Below the pieces are notes generated by a model. The model ran no database searches, was not told where the DNA came from, and worked only from the letters and a program-made list of their open reading frames with translations. This document shows positions 45,312 to 54,933 of a stretch of DNA of 64,000 nucleotides, piece after piece (positions within the stretch are counted from its first letter, which is position 1; every line of letters begins with the position of its first letter). Both the position numbers and the translations under genes were made by a program. Source of the DNA: Methanosarcina vacuolata Z-761 (GTDB lineage Archaea > Halobacteriota > Methanosarcinia > Methanosarcinales > Methanosarcinaceae); assembly GCF_000969905.1 (NCBI RefSeq), contig NZ_CP009520.1, positions 4,278,001-4,342,000 on the forward strand, written 5' to 3'.

Positions 45312-45569
45312 ACTTACTGAGTTTAAGAATCTCCTGCTCTCACGCTTGCAGAAGAATATTTATATAATGAGTTTAAAAATAGTTTAACTGTTTATGGTTC
45401 AGTTATTTAAGATATTGATATAAAAGAACGTAAAAACACTTTAGGGAGATACCTTACCTAGAAATCATAAAAGATCGAAAGTCTGGCGTGACTAGATTTT
45501 ATCCGCTCAAAAATTTGTCAGATGGCTAGATAGGCTATATGGACTTATAGAAGAGTAAGAGGTGGAACA

Positions 45570-45893
45570 ATGTCTGAAGAATTAAAAGCCAGAGTATTAA
45601 GGATAGAAACTTTGATTGATTATCAGGAAGGAGCCGTTGTAAGCAGAGAAATTATCCGTAAGAATACCGGAACCGTAACTATATTTGCCTTCGATAAAGG
45701 TGAGGGACTGAGCGAGCATACTGCTCCTTTTGACGCCATGGTTCAAATAACAGCTGGAAAGGCAGAAATCACAATCTCGGGAAATAAAAATGTTCTGGAG
45801 AAAGGGGACATGATTATAATGCCTGCCAACGAACCCCATTCACTCCATGCCCTGGAAAGGTTCAAAATGATTCTAACTATGATCCGCTCTTAA
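45570..45893 (+). CDS. cupin domain protein, 107 aa
   Basis: Single small cupin: SEHTAPFDAMVQITAGKAEI (motif 1, with His) and KGDMIIMPANEPHSLHALER (motif 2, with His). The metal-binding residues are partly kept (one His and a Glu/Asp in motif 1; His in motif 2). Preceded by agaggtggaaca, a strong Shine-Dalgarno. Function unknown; such proteins occur widely in methanogens. A TATA-like tatttataatatg occurs farther upstream near 45358. Confidence 0.85.
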   Translation: MSEELKARVLRIETLIDYQEGAVVSREIIRKNTGTVTIFAFDKGEGLSEHTAPFDAMVQITAGKAEITISGNKNVLEKGDMIIMPANEPHSLHALERFKMILTMIRS

Positions 45894-46053
45894 TACTATT
45901 GAGTCCCATTTCACATTGCAGCAAGTTGTTTTTCATCCAGGTAAGTCGAGACACGGAATCAAACTCCCGAGACTCTAACATTATATAAAATTGAAGTTAT
46001 GATATTTCTAACTCAATATCTAAGCTCTGAAGTTTACTTTTTTAATTAGGTTC

Positions 46054-46147
46054 TTTTCATTCAGCTATTTTCATTCAGCTATTTTCATTCAGCTATTTTC
46101 ATTCAGCTATTTCATTCAGCTATTTTCATTCAGCTATTTTCATTCAA
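46054..46147. repeat. 15-bp tandem repeat at the cofE stop
   Basis: Seven units of tcattcagctatttt, one shortened by two bases. The array reaches into the last codons of cofE on the minus strand. Confidence 0.92.
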
Positions 46148-46907
46148 CTTTTTTTTGAAGGCAGCGAAGTCCTTTTTTAATTACGTCCAGTTCTTCAGGA
46201 CGATACATTTCCTTTATAAAGGTCTCTTCTTCACAATAATAATCAAAACCACGAATTAAAACTACGGGAGTTCCGCCTGCCCCTTCGCCCATCAGAAGAT
46301 TTGCGGCACCTGCAAGTTCATCGGCAACTGCTTCCTCTGTAACCTCAAGGACTTTTCCGAAGAGATCTTTTTCTCCAATCCAGTGCTTTACAGGCTTCAT
46401 CTTGTAAATTCCTATGGCAGCGCCGGTCTGCCCTATTTTAAAAGCTCTCCCGTTTGTGTCTGTGACAATCACACTTAACTTTTTCCCGCTCAACTTTTCA
46501 AGCTCCTGCCCGAGCCTTGAAGCACTGGCATCTGGATTTACCGGAGGATAGAGCAAAAATCCGTCTTCAATATTTGATTCGTCAACCCCTGCATTTACGC
46601 AGGTATGCCCTGCTAGAGTTGTCACAAGCATAAATGGCTTTTCCACAAGCACCTCCCTGCTCCGGGAAAGTACGGCCTGGATAAACCTCGCATCTTTTCC
46701 GTTTCGGGATGCCATCTCAAGTGCTATTTTCCCTGGAGTAATATCTTCTAGCCTGAAGACCTCCCCTTCAGCTTTAGCAACGATGGTCGAGGCAACGATA
46801 ACAATGTCACTGTCCTGAAGTTCCAGATTATCACAAATGATCGAGGGCAGATTGTCCCCAGTATGTATAAGGGGGATATTCTCAACGGTTACGGCTTCGA
46901 ATTTCAA
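46140..46907 (-). CDS. cofE: coenzyme F420:L-glutamate ligase
   Basis: Adds L-glutamates to F420-0 using GTP, completing the hydride carrier F420. 255 residues. Family motifs are ENIPLIHTGDNLPSIICDNL, DIVIVASTIVAKAEGEVFRL, THTCVN-like AGHTCVNAGVDESNIEDGFL, VIVTDTNGRAFKIGQTGAAI and ADELAGAANLLMGEGAGGTP. The C terminus (QKKVE) ends within a 15-bp repeat array, which may have changed its last residues. Its promoter lies in the 520-base gap shared with the divergent gene at 47430. Confidence 0.95.
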   Translation of the reverse strand: MKFEAVTVENIPLIHTGDNLPSIICDNLELQDSDIVIVASTIVAKAEGEVFRLEDITPGKIALEMASRNGKDARFIQAVLSRSREVLVEKPFMLVTTLAGHTCVNAGVDESNIEDGFLLYPPVNPDASASRLGQELEKLSGKKLSVIVTDTNGRAFKIGQTGAAIGIYKMKPVKHWIGEKDLFGKVLEVTEEAVADELAGAANLLMGEGAGGTPVVLIRGFDYYCEEETFIKEMYRPEELDVIKKGLRCLQKKVE

Positions 46908-47429
46908 GTCTTTTCCTCAGAAAGCTTTGAGTTAATAAGAGTACCTGAATTTTGTGCAATTAGATACAGAAGATAAAGGGCATAATTCATTGAATGAATA
47001 ATTTGCAGCAGTAAAGGCAGTAACCATAAATAAGACCACCGATATACTTTATCTTGCGGCGATGATGAGAGTTACCCCAACTGAGCAAAAGATGATGAGA
47101 ACAATTTCCTGATGCCGCGCTTTTCACCTATTAGCATGAAAATACTGCTATCTGCAAGCACTTTCATTGATTGTGCATGTTATTCAAAGAATATCATGTT
47201 TGTTTTCGGCAGACCTTAGTTTTTCAGTTTACTTTATTTTTCCAACTTACTTTATTTCCCAACTTACTTTATTTCCCAACTTACTTTATTTCCCAACTTA
47301 CTTTATTTCCCAACTTACTTTATTTTCGATCTTGTTTAGTTATCAATAATATGTTTCTCTAGGGAGCAAAGTTAAGAGCTTTTAAAAGCTTTTATCTGCT
47401 TGCAAATTGTTTTTTATAAGGGTGTTAAA
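46908..47429. other. intergenic with 17-bp array
   Basis: No gene supported. Contains a tandem array at 47228-47324 made of about six units of ttactttatttcccaac. The remainder is AT-rich promoter sequence for cofE (left) and the hypothetical gene (right). Confidence 0.5.
47228..47324. repeat. 17-bp tandem repeat array
   Basis: About six near-identical units ttactttatttcccaac; the first and last are slightly diverged (tttttccaac, ttttcgatc). Confidence 0.92.
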
Positions 47430-47816
47430 ATGGGACAGTATGACCTGAACGAAATTATAGAAAAAATAAAGGAAAAAATCCCTTTCGAGTTAAAGGACAA
47501 CGAACGAAGCAGAATCTGGAGTTTAAGAGTAATTATAAGTAAGCTGTACTACGCCCTGGAATATGAGAAAGACCCTCAAGCCACCAGGCAAAAGGTAACT
47601 CAGCTTCTTCTTTATCACGGGCAGTTTAGTAAAGAAGAAATCGACAAGACATTTCAAGCATCAGCAAAAGAAACTACTAAATATTCAATAGAATTTCTAA
47701 AACAGCACCCCGAGGTTGCACAGGCTGAAGCCAGAAAAAGTAAAGAATTTCCTGAAGAAGGAGAGAAAGAAGAGAAAATAAAGGAAATAAAATATATTTT
47801 TCCGCATTACTGCTGA
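47430..47816 (+). CDS. hypothetical protein, 128 aa
   Basis: ATG 47430 follows aagggtgttaaa. Charged, mostly helical soluble protein with NERSRIWSLRVIISKLYYAL, EKDPQATRQKVTQLLLYHGQ and a Lys/Glu-rich tail (EFPEEGEKEEKIKEIK) ending in FPHYC. No conserved domain is recognised. It stands alone between cofE (divergent) and the CDF transporter (same strand, 258 bases on). Confidence 0.65.
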   Translation: MGQYDLNEIIEKIKEKIPFELKDNERSRIWSLRVIISKLYYALEYEKDPQATRQKVTQLLLYHGQFSKEEIDKTFQASAKETTKYSIEFLKQHPEVAQAEARKSKEFPEEGEKEEKIKEIKYIFPHYC

Positions 47817-48074
47817 GAGCCTATGGTGTTTTTCAATTCATTATTTTATAAGAGTGATATTTATATAAGTGTTTGAAATATTAAAGTTGAGTGAACCTGC
47901 AAAAACCGATTCTAAGCCATATAAGCTCCTTAACCAAGTGATAGATACCCTTATATCTCTTGATTGCTAATTTATATGCTCTGGTTTAATAGTATAACAA
48001 TATATATTGAAATATAAGATCTCAAAGAATAATATCTCAAATATATTCAAATAGTAAAGACAATATGAGAAATT

Positions 48075-49070
48075 ATGGAAAGTGCTGGAGATACAAATAA
48101 AGAGACTCTTTTTAGTTATGAGGATAATGACGATACACGGTACTCCCGAGCGTCTCATGTAACAAAAGTCTCGATGCTTTTAAACTTTTTATTGACAACT
48201 TTTAAGTTTGCAGCTGGGATCCTTGGTAATAGTTCAGCAATGATAGCGGATGCAGCTCATTCACTATCAGACTTTATAACTGATATCGCAGTGATTGTAG
48301 GTTTAAAAATCGCTAAAAAACCAAGGGACAGCACACATAATTATGGACATGGGAAAATTGAGACTTTAGCTGCCGCATTTATTGGCCTTGTACTTATTGC
48401 GGCTGCTTTTGGAATATTCTGGGGCGGTCTTCAGAAAGTTATTACTTTTTATCAGGGAGAGAGTCTGCCAGAGCCAAGTAAAATCGCTCTTGCTGCAGCA
48501 GCCATTTCAATTGTGTTAAAAGAATGGCTATACCGCTACACTATAGAATGCGGTCGAGAACTTAAGAGTGATGCGGTAATTGCAAATGCCTGGGATCACC
48601 GTTCGGATGCTCTCTCCTCTGTAGGAACCATGCTAGGAATAGGAGGCGCGATCTTTCTTGGAGGCAAGTGGGTAGTGCTTGATCCACTAGCTGCAATTGT
48701 ATTAAGTTTCTTTATCTTTAAAGTGGCATTTGATGTTTCTTACAAAAACCTCAATGAACTGCTGGAAGCTTCGCTTGATTCGGAGACTTACAGAAATATT
48801 GAACGAGTCCTTGATTCGACTGAAGGTGTCTTAGGCTTCCATGAGCTAAAAACCCGAAAAATAGGGAATGCCATGGCTGCAGATGTCCATATTGAGGTAG
48901 ACCGGGATTTAAATATCGTAGATGCACATGAAATCTCAACGCAGATAGAAAACAGGCTAAAAGAGGTCTGCGGCAGTAACGGTCACTTTTCGATTCATGT
49001 GGAGCCATGTCCTGACTCCAAATACTATGATAAGAACACATCCAGAACAAATAATAGAACCAGATTATGA
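48075..49070 (+). CDS. cation diffusion facilitator transporter
   Basis: 331 residues, six membrane helices plus a C-terminal cytoplasmic ferredoxin-like domain. Exports divalent metals such as Zn or Fe/Mn in exchange for protons. Transport-site residues are in MIADAAHSLSDFITDIAVIV (H/D-x3-D, helix 2) and AWDHRSDALSSVGTMLGIGG (D/H-x3-D, helix 5). The first helix contains LLTTFKFAAGILGNSSAMIA. The C-terminal part has EVDRDLNIVDAHEISTQIEN and FSIHVEP. Metal specificity is not determined. Confidence 0.92.
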   Translation: MESAGDTNKETLFSYEDNDDTRYSRASHVTKVSMLLNFLLTTFKFAAGILGNSSAMIADAAHSLSDFITDIAVIVGLKIAKKPRDSTHNYGHGKIETLAAAFIGLVLIAAAFGIFWGGLQKVITFYQGESLPEPSKIALAAAAISIVLKEWLYRYTIECGRELKSDAVIANAWDHRSDALSSVGTMLGIGGAIFLGGKWVVLDPLAAIVLSFFIFKVAFDVSYKNLNELLEASLDSETYRNIERVLDSTEGVLGFHELKTRKIGNAMAADVHIEVDRDLNIVDAHEISTQIENRLKEVCGSNGHFSIHVEPCPDSKYYDKNTSRTNNRTRL

Positions 49071-49090
49071 AAATTAAGAGTCGGATTGAT

Positions 49091-49172
49091 TGAAAATCAG
49101 AGTGAGTAAAAATCAGAGTGAGTAAAAATCAGAGTGAGTGAAAATCAGAATGAGTGAAAATCAGAATGAGTG
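49091..49172. repeat. 16-17-bp tandem repeat array
   Basis: Five units of tgaaaatcagagtgag, varying at two positions, between the convergent CDF and Hsp20 genes. Confidence 0.88.
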
Positions 49173-49272
49173 AAGTTGGAAAATCAACAAGAAAAATTCA
49201 AAATAGACAGGCTGCGGTTTTCTTTCGCAGTCTGAAATTAAATTTAATATTATACTTTTCGCTTCGAAAAGC

Positions 49273-49734
49273 TTACTCAATAGCTATTTTCTTTGTCGGC
49301 TCTTCCAATTGCATTTTCGGCAGCGTTATTTTCAGGACACCATTTTCCATTTTTGCAGTGCTTCCCTCTTCCTTAACGCTTGCAGGCAAGCGAATAGCCC
49401 TATAAAATTGAGTATATGCTCTCTCCCGGCGCAGGTACCCTTCTTCCTCAGTCTCTTTTTCCTTCCCGGTCTTTGCACTGATCTCAAGCATGTCTTCTTT
49501 AAGGTTAATCTGAACATCCTCTTTATTAATACCAGGCAGGTCGGTAGTGACTACAAGTTTGTCGTCTTCTTCCTTAATGTCGATAGCAGGAGTGTATACT
49601 TTTCCGCCTCCCCATTCTTCCATCGGCATAAAGTCTTCAAACAACTGATTGAGGCGCTCTTGCGTCCTTCTTATTTCTTCAAAAGGATCCCAGCGTCCAG
49701 GTCCTGGAAATGATCTTCTCATAGGCCATCTCAT
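49273..49734 (-). CDS. Hsp20 family small heat-shock protein
   Basis: 153 residues. N-terminal arm (PGRWDPFEEIRRTQERLNQL), then an alpha-crystallin domain with YTPAIDIKEEDDKLVVTTDL, PGINKEDVQINLKEDMLEIS and GVLKITLPKM, and the end KKIAIE. Holds unfolded proteins to prevent aggregation. The promoter side (49735-49850) has a TATA-like atatatatgttt. It is convergent with the CDF transporter gene. Confidence 0.94.
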   Translation of the reverse strand: MRWPMRRSFPGPGRWDPFEEIRRTQERLNQLFEDFMPMEEWGGGKVYTPAIDIKEEDDKLVVTTDLPGINKEDVQINLKEDMLEISAKTGKEKETEEEGYLRRERAYTQFYRAIRLPASVKEEGSTAKMENGVLKITLPKMQLEEPTKKIAIE

Positions 49735-49957
49735 ACAAAAATCCCCCTTAGTTAAAATGATAACACAGCTTTTATGTGCTATTTTGAATATATTGAGAAA
49801 GGATATATATGTTTTCCTGAATGATTTTACACAAACTTAGTACAAAAAAGAGCCAGTATGATAACAGAAAAAAATCAGAAAATCCAGAGCAGAGGATTTT
49901 CTGGAAATTAGGATGCTGAACAAATAGAAGCATCGAATGGAAAACGAGAAAAAGCAG

Positions 49958-51154
49958 TTATTTAGCCTTCACAAGTATTCCTATAAGATCCGAAGCTTTT
50001 ACAAGGCCAAGAGAACCTTTTTTAGCCGATTCCTCATCGAAGGTCTCTGAACTATCAGATTCCGTTTTATCAGTTCTGTAGACTGCAAAAGGAACTGGAT
50101 CTCGAGCATGAGTTTTTATGGAAATAGGAGTTGGATGATCAGGCAGTACGAGAATTGTAAAAGGCTCGTCTGAAGCCATCGCATGCTTAAGAATAGGAAC
50201 TACAATTCGGCTATCGAAATCTTCAACAGCTTTTAACTTTTTATCAATGCTCCCTTCATGCCCGGCTTCATCCGGAGCTTCCACATGGACAAAAACAAGG
50301 TCCCTGGTTTTCAGAACCTCGATTGCAGCACTGGCTTTTCCTTCATAATTGGTATCCAGATAACCGGTTGCTCCCTGAACTTCAATTACATCCATTCCTG
50401 CATAAACTCCAATGCCTTTCAGAAGATCGACTGCCGAAATAACTGCCCCAGTTTTTCCATATAGTTCTTGAAATGGCGTAAACTTCGGAGCATATCCCTG
50501 GCCCCAGACCCAGATTGAATTTGCGGGATTCTTACCCTCTTCAATCCTTTTCAGATTAACCGGATGCAGTTCAAGAACGATCATAGATTTTTTCATCAGA
50601 TCGGAAAAGAAATCTCCGTCTTTTCCTCCTGGCAGATATTCCTCAATTTTCTTTCCAGTAATATCATGCGGGGGAGTGCACTCTGTTTCAGCTCCCAGAT
50701 TATTTTTGGCGACCAGAAGATGCCTGTAGCTGATTCCCGGATTAAAGCTCAGTTCTTCATTACCGAGTTCCGCATCAAGGGTTTCAATGAGAATTCTAGC
50801 TTCTTCACTACTGATATGCCCTGCGCTGTAGTCTTTTATTCTCCTATGCTCAATAGTCACAAGATTGCATCTGAAAGCCACATCATCAGATGCAAGAGCA
50901 ACACCCATACTGGCAGCCTCCAGAGGGGCCCTACCAGAGTAATATACTGCTGGATCGTACCCGAGAATAGACATGTTTGCGACATCACTCCCGGGGTGAA
51001 GTTCATCAGGTATCGTTTTTGCAAGCCCTATTTTTCCATGGGCTGCGATATAATCCATAGCAGGGGTTCGGGCTGCCTGGAGAATGGTCTTTCCACCCAG
51101 TTTCTCTATTGGGTAATCAGCCATTCCGTCTCCTATAAGTACAGCGTATTTCAT
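49958..51154 (-). CDS. apgM: cofactor-independent phosphoglycerate mutase (ApgM type)
   Basis: Interconverts 3- and 2-phosphoglycerate. About 398 residues from ATG 51154 ([20 protein letters not shown]), preceded by ggaaagagatg; a TTG start 18 bases upstream is less likely. Alkaline-phosphatase-type metal ligands: Asp in LIGDGMAD, Ser in [15 protein letters not shown], Asp and His in [13 protein letters not shown], and Asp and His in [11 protein letters not shown]. This is the archaeal 2,3-BPG-independent family. Single-gene unit with its own promoter. Confidence 0.94.
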   Translation of the reverse strand: MKYAVLIGDGMADYPIEKLGGKTILQAARTPAMDYIAAHGKIGLAKTIPDELHPGSDVANMSILGYDPAVYYSGRAPLEAASMGVALASDDVAFRCNLVTIEHRRIKDYSAGHISSEEARILIETLDAELGNEELSFNPGISYRHLLVAKNNLGAETECTPPHDITGKKIEEYLPGGKDGDFFSDLMKKSMIVLELHPVNLKRIEEGKNPANSIWVWGQGYAPKFTPFQELYGKTGAVISAVDLLKGIGVYAGMDVIEVQGATGYLDTNYEGKASAAIEVLKTRDLVFVHVEAPDEAGHEGSIDKKLKAVEDFDSRIVVPILKHAMASDEPFTILVLPDHPTPISIKTHARDPVPFAVYRTDKTESDSSETFDEESAKKGSLGLVKASDLIGILVKAK

Positions 51155-51556
51155 TGCTTCATCTCTTTCCAAATATCTTAGTCTTTCATCTCGGGAATTA
51201 AATATAATATTTTCTACCAGATCCAGATTACTTAGATTTATCGGGTATTTGCCAGCAGGTTTTTCTGCTGATCTGGAGATTAATTTCTAATCCATTTTAC
51301 AAAAACGTTATAATATAGTATCCATATCCTATACAGAACAGGTTCTCAGCATAAAATGTATTAAGTGACGAAAGAGCCAATATATATCTTTCTCTACAAA
51401 AAAATCATGCTATTGAAAGCAATCTGCAAACCCGCAGAAATTTTGGAGAACTATTAATTCCAATCTGAATAATTAGTGAAGATAACCAAAACTATTATCA
51501 ACAGTTTAAGTAAATGGTGTGAGAATAATCAGTTAACGACAAAACGTGATCCGATC
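51155..51556. other. divergent promoter region of apgM and aspartokinase
   Basis: No separate gene. A frame from GTG 51476 runs into aspartokinase but its 27 extra residues do not look like the family N terminus. TATA-like sequence aatatatatctttctc lies near 51379-51393. Confidence 0.4.
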
Positions 51557-52975
51557 ATGAAAATTGTAATGAAATTTGGAGGAACTTCCGTTGGGGACGG
51601 AAAAAAAATCCGTCATGTTGCCCAGCTTCTAAAGGGGTACCGTGAAGAAGGCAACCAGATCGTGGTAGTAACCTCAGCGCTCGGTGGAGTAACCGATGAG
51701 CTTCTGGAAAATGCACTCTTTGCCTCAACAAAAGGCAAAGTCGCCCTTGTGAAAGAATTTAAAACAGAAATCACAAACAAACACCACGAGGCCGTGAAGG
51801 ATGCCATTGATGATCCAACAGTCGCTAAAGAAGTTATCCAGACACTTGACCTCCGCATTGACGAGCTCGAAAAAGCCCTGATCGGAATCTGCTATCTTGG
51901 TGAGCTTACTTCAAGGTCAATTGACTACATTTGCTCTTATGGAGAGCGCCTGGCTGCTCCGATTGTGTCAGGGGCTATCCGTTCCCTTGGAATTTCATCA
52001 ACTGAATTCACAGGTGGAGAAGCAGGGATTATAACATCATCGGATTACGGGAATGCAAGGCCTCTTGAGAAAACTTACGAACTTGTGAATAAGAGGCTTG
52101 AATGCAGACTCGAGACACAGATTCTTGTAGTTACGGGATTTATCGGAGAAAACGAAGAAGGAATTATTACCACTCTGGGAAGAAGCGGCTCTGACTTTAC
52201 AGCTTCTATTCTGGGCGCAGCTTTGAAAGCCGACGAGATTTGGCTCTGGAAAGAAGTAAACGGTATCATGACTACTGATCCGCGAATAGTGCCAGAGGCA
52301 AAAACTATCCCGCAAATCTCTTATGCCGAAGCCATGGAACTCTCTTACTTCGGGGCAAACGTACTGCATCCGCGCACGATTGAGCCTGCTATGCGCGAAC
52401 ACATTCCTGTGCGTGTCAAGAATACGTTTGAGCCTGAGCTACCTGGCACGCTCGTAGTTGCGGAAAAGTTCCAGTGCAAGAATGTAGTAAAAGCCGTAAG
52501 CCTGATCAAAAACGTGGCGCTCATCAATATTTCAGGCGCAGAGATGGTAGGATCTGTCGGAACTGTAGCAAGACTCTTCACAGTACTTGCAAAGTCAGGC
52601 GTTAATGTTATTATGATAAGCCAGGGCTCGTCCGAATCAAATATCTCTTTCGTGATCAGTGAAGCACATGTGGAAACTGCATTAAAAGCCCTGCATGAAG
52701 AGTTCAACCGCGGAATCGTAAAAGAAATCACGTCAGACAAAGATGTCTGTGTAGTTGCAGTCGTGGGTGCAGGTATGGCAGGGACTCCAGGCGTAGCAAA
52801 ACGGGTATTCGGAGCGCTTGGGAACTCACTGATTAATATCATCATGATCAGCCAGGGCTCTTCCCAGTACAATATCTCTTTCGTAGTGCGGGAAGATGAT
52901 GCATTTGCTGCAGTCAAGACCCTGCACGATGAATTTGAACTATATAACGGAAACGGAATTGAAAAAAAGCTATAA
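51557..52975 (+). CDS. aspartate kinase
   Basis: First step of lysine, threonine and methionine synthesis. 472 residues from ATG 51557. Kinase signature KIVMKFGGTSVGDGKKIRHV at the N terminus, then VTSALGGVTDELLENAL, TLGRSGSDFTASILGAAL and VNGIMTTDPRIV. Two C-terminal ACT domains start at INISGAEMVGSVGTVARLFT and VAVVGAGMAGTPGVAKRVFG, each with the S/N-ISFV element, and probably bind a regulatory amino acid. GTG 51476 gives a longer form without clear support. It is followed by purM after 22 bases, so the two are co-transcribed. Confidence 0.94.
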   Translation: MKIVMKFGGTSVGDGKKIRHVAQLLKGYREEGNQIVVVTSALGGVTDELLENALFASTKGKVALVKEFKTEITNKHHEAVKDAIDDPTVAKEVIQTLDLRIDELEKALIGICYLGELTSRSIDYICSYGERLAAPIVSGAIRSLGISSTEFTGGEAGIITSSDYGNARPLEKTYELVNKRLECRLETQILVVTGFIGENEEGIITTLGRSGSDFTASILGAALKADEIWLWKEVNGIMTTDPRIVPEAKTIPQISYAEAMELSYFGANVLHPRTIEPAMREHIPVRVKNTFEPELPGTLVVAEKFQCKNVVKAVSLIKNVALINISGAEMVGSVGTVARLFTVLAKSGVNVIMISQGSSESNISFVISEAHVETALKALHEEFNRGIVKEITSDKDVCVVAVVGAGMAGTPGVAKRVFGALGNSLINIIMISQGSSQYNISFVVREDDAFAAVKTLHDEFELYNGNGIEKKL

Positions 52976-52997
52976 AGCAGGCAGGGAGGGGCAAAAG

Positions 52998-53999
52998 ATG
53001 AGTGAAAAACACTTAACGTACGCGGATTCAGGCGTAGATATTACAAAGGAAGAAAAAACCGTCAAGACCCTTATCGAAAAACTGAGCTATGTTCGAAAAG
53101 GTATAGGAGCCCCCCTTACAGGAATAGGGCATTATGCAGGGCTTCTGGACTTCGGAGAATATGCCCTTGCCCTGACAACTGATGGGGTAGGCTCAAAAGT
53201 TCTTATTGCAAACGAAATGCAGCGGTGGAATACAGTAGGCATAGACTGTATCGCAATGAATGTGAATGACCTTCTAGCCATAGGGGCCGAACCTGTAGCC
53301 TTTGTAGATTATCTTGCCCTGGAAAAGCATGAAGAAGGCTTTGCCGCCCAGATCGGGGAAGGACTGGTTAATGGCGCGGAAATATCCAGGATGTCCATCG
53401 TTGGTGGAGAAACTGCAACCCTGCCCGAGATAATTAAAGGTTTTGACCTTGCAGGTACATGCCTTGGAATTGTCCGGAAAGAACAGATTGTTGAGGGAGA
53501 GAAAGTAAGGGTAGGTGACGTGATTGTAGGTGTCCCAAGCACAGGCGTTCACAGCAACGGCTATACCCTTGTAAGGAAAATCATTGAGGAATCCAGGTAC
53601 TCTTATCACGACCCCTGTCCCTATGACAATTCAAAAACGATCGGAAACGAGCTCCTAACCCCAACAAGAATTTATATTGAGATTCTTGATGTCCTGAAGG
53701 CATGTGAAGTCCATGGGCTTGCCCACATAACAGGCAGCGGACTTTTGAAACTGAGAAGAGTGACAAAACTCGGTTTTGATTTTTACGATCCTCTTGAACC
53801 ACAGGAAATTTTCAAATTCTTGCAGAAGGAAGGCGGAGTCGAGGATCTTGAAATGTACAGAACCTTCAATATGGGTATGGGTTTCCTTGTTATCTTGCCG
53901 GAAAAAGATGCTGCAAAAGCTGCAGAAATTACCGGTGGAAAAATCGTAGGAAAAATTGTGGAAAGCGGTATCAGGGTAAAAGACCTGGTAATAGAGTGA
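52998..53999 (+). CDS. purM: phosphoribosylformylglycinamidine cyclo-ligase
   Basis: Fifth step of purine synthesis, making AIR from FGAM with ATP. 333 residues from ATG 52998, which has an excellent Shine-Dalgarno (ggcagggaggggcaaa). Motifs are TYADSGVDITKEEKTVKTLI, LALTTDGVGSKVLIANEM, RMSIVGGETATLPEIIKGFD and GVPSTGVHSNGYTLVRKIIE. The frame is open farther upstream within aspartokinase but that part is spurious. A terminator follows. Confidence 0.95.
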   Translation: MSEKHLTYADSGVDITKEEKTVKTLIEKLSYVRKGIGAPLTGIGHYAGLLDFGEYALALTTDGVGSKVLIANEMQRWNTVGIDCIAMNVNDLLAIGAEPVAFVDYLALEKHEEGFAAQIGEGLVNGAEISRMSIVGGETATLPEIIKGFDLAGTCLGIVRKEQIVEGEKVRVGDVIVGVPSTGVHSNGYTLVRKIIEESRYSYHDPCPYDNSKTIGNELLTPTRIYIEILDVLKACEVHGLAHITGSGLLKLRRVTKLGFDFYDPLEPQEIFKFLQKEGGVEDLEMYRTFNMGMGFLVILPEKDAAKAAEITGGKIVGKIVESGIRVKDLVIE

Positions 54000-54056
54000 A
54001 AAATGTACAAGATTCTAGAAAGGATTCTATAAAAAATTCGATTTTGAAAGCCAATT

Positions 54057-54085
54057 TAGAGGAAGAGTAAGATTTTCTTCCTCTA
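54057..54085. terminator. bidirectional-type hairpin after purM
   Basis: A 9-bp stem tagaggaag/cttcctcta (54057-54065 with 54077-54085) lies between convergent purM and the DUF1894 gene. A T-rich stretch (tttttcc) follows on the plus side. Confidence 0.7.
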
Positions 54086-54103
54086 TGATCAACTTTTCAG
54101 ATT

Positions 54104-54478
54104 TTAGTTTTTCCACATATCCCCATAGCTGGATAAAGATGTCCTGGAACTTTCAGCAGGTTTACTTTTCTTCGCTGAAGGCGTTACTTTTTCTTTTTCC
54201 GCATCCCTGAGCCGATTGATCTCTTTTATGCTGTCTTCGTCGTCTATGCTCAGGACAAAGCTCCCATGGCACGGCTTTGTATAGGGGAAGACCAGAGCAT
54301 TGCCTTTTACACCCATCGCAATGGGCGGTATTCCGATTATATAATAATCTTTGAAGATTTTATATCCAGGAGATACATAGTAAACCTCGTCCGAGTTTTT
54401 CTCAATATACTCTCTGGCCTCCTTGAAGCTTGTTTTTTGCAGGTGGATTGTGTACTTCATTTGCTCAATACAGCTCAT
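54104..54478 (-). CDS. DUF1894 family protein
   Basis: 124 residues, methanogen-restricted family. Core: TSFKEAREYIEKNSDEVYYV, SPGYKIFKDYYIIGIPPIAM and FPYTKPCHGSFVLSIDDED, with a conserved TKPC. The C-terminal 25 residues (SAKKSKPAESSRTSLSS) are low-complexity. A paralogue of 100 residues lies at 55722 on the other strand and shares GYK, TKPC and the E-I-x-RLR helix. It overlaps the DUF1890 stop by four bases, so both are one operon. Function unknown. Confidence 0.8.
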   Translation of the reverse strand: MSCIEQMKYTIHLQKTSFKEAREYIEKNSDEVYYVSPGYKIFKDYYIIGIPPIAMGVKGNALVFPYTKPCHGSFVLSIDDEDSIKEINRLRDAEKEKVTPSAKKSKPAESSRTSLSSYGDMWKN

Positions 54479-54933
54479 TTAACGATCTCCTCCATAACCT
54501 TATCCAGCTTGTTCTTGAGACGAACGGGGTTGTGAACGTCCTGTGCGACAATCTTTTCACAGTCGAACTCTATGGTTTCGGCCAGAACCTCAGCATTTCT
54601 GCCAAAGACTATTGAATACATTCTGGCCTGAGAAATGGAGCTCATGGTCGTTGCATAAGTCATTCCTGCATCGTTATGCATAAAGGCAAAGCACATATCG
54701 AAATCCGTTCTTTTTTCAATGACGTCTACTATAGTTTTGTCGAGATCTACCAGCTTTTTTACATAATAGCCGTCGGAATCGGAGACTTTCAAAAGCTTGC
54801 TTGCGGCAGTTGTCCCGGCAACGGTTACATCAAATCCCAGTTTAGTCAGTTTATGGGAAAGATATAATGCAATGCTGGTTTGAATCGGAACCTCTGGACA
54901 TCCCATCATGAGGAGCACTTTTGCGCCGGTCAT
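54475..54933 (-). CDS. DUF1890 family protein
   Basis: 152 residues, found in methanogens. Features are KVLLMMGCPEVPIQTSIALY, LSHKLTKLGFDVTVAGTTAA and FDMCFAFMHNDAGMTYATTM, suggesting a Rossmann-like alpha/beta fold with conserved Cys and an HNDAG motif. The partner gene DUF1894 follows with a four-base overlap, as in other methanogen genomes. The biochemical role is not known; the phyletic pattern suggests a methanogenesis cofactor function. Confidence 0.82.
   Translation of the reverse strand: MTGAKVLLMMGCPEVPIQTSIALYLSHKLTKLGFDVTVAGTTAASKLLKVSDSDGYYVKKLVDLDKTIVDVIEKRTDFDMCFAFMHNDAGMTYATTMSSISQARMYSIVFGRNAEVLAETIEFDCEKIVAQDVHNPVRLKNKLDKVMEEIVK

Noticed and set aside
52896-52997. Extension of PurM into the end of aspartokinase
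   Set aside because: It overlaps coding sequence in another frame; ATG 52998 has a near-perfect ribosome site and matches the family start.
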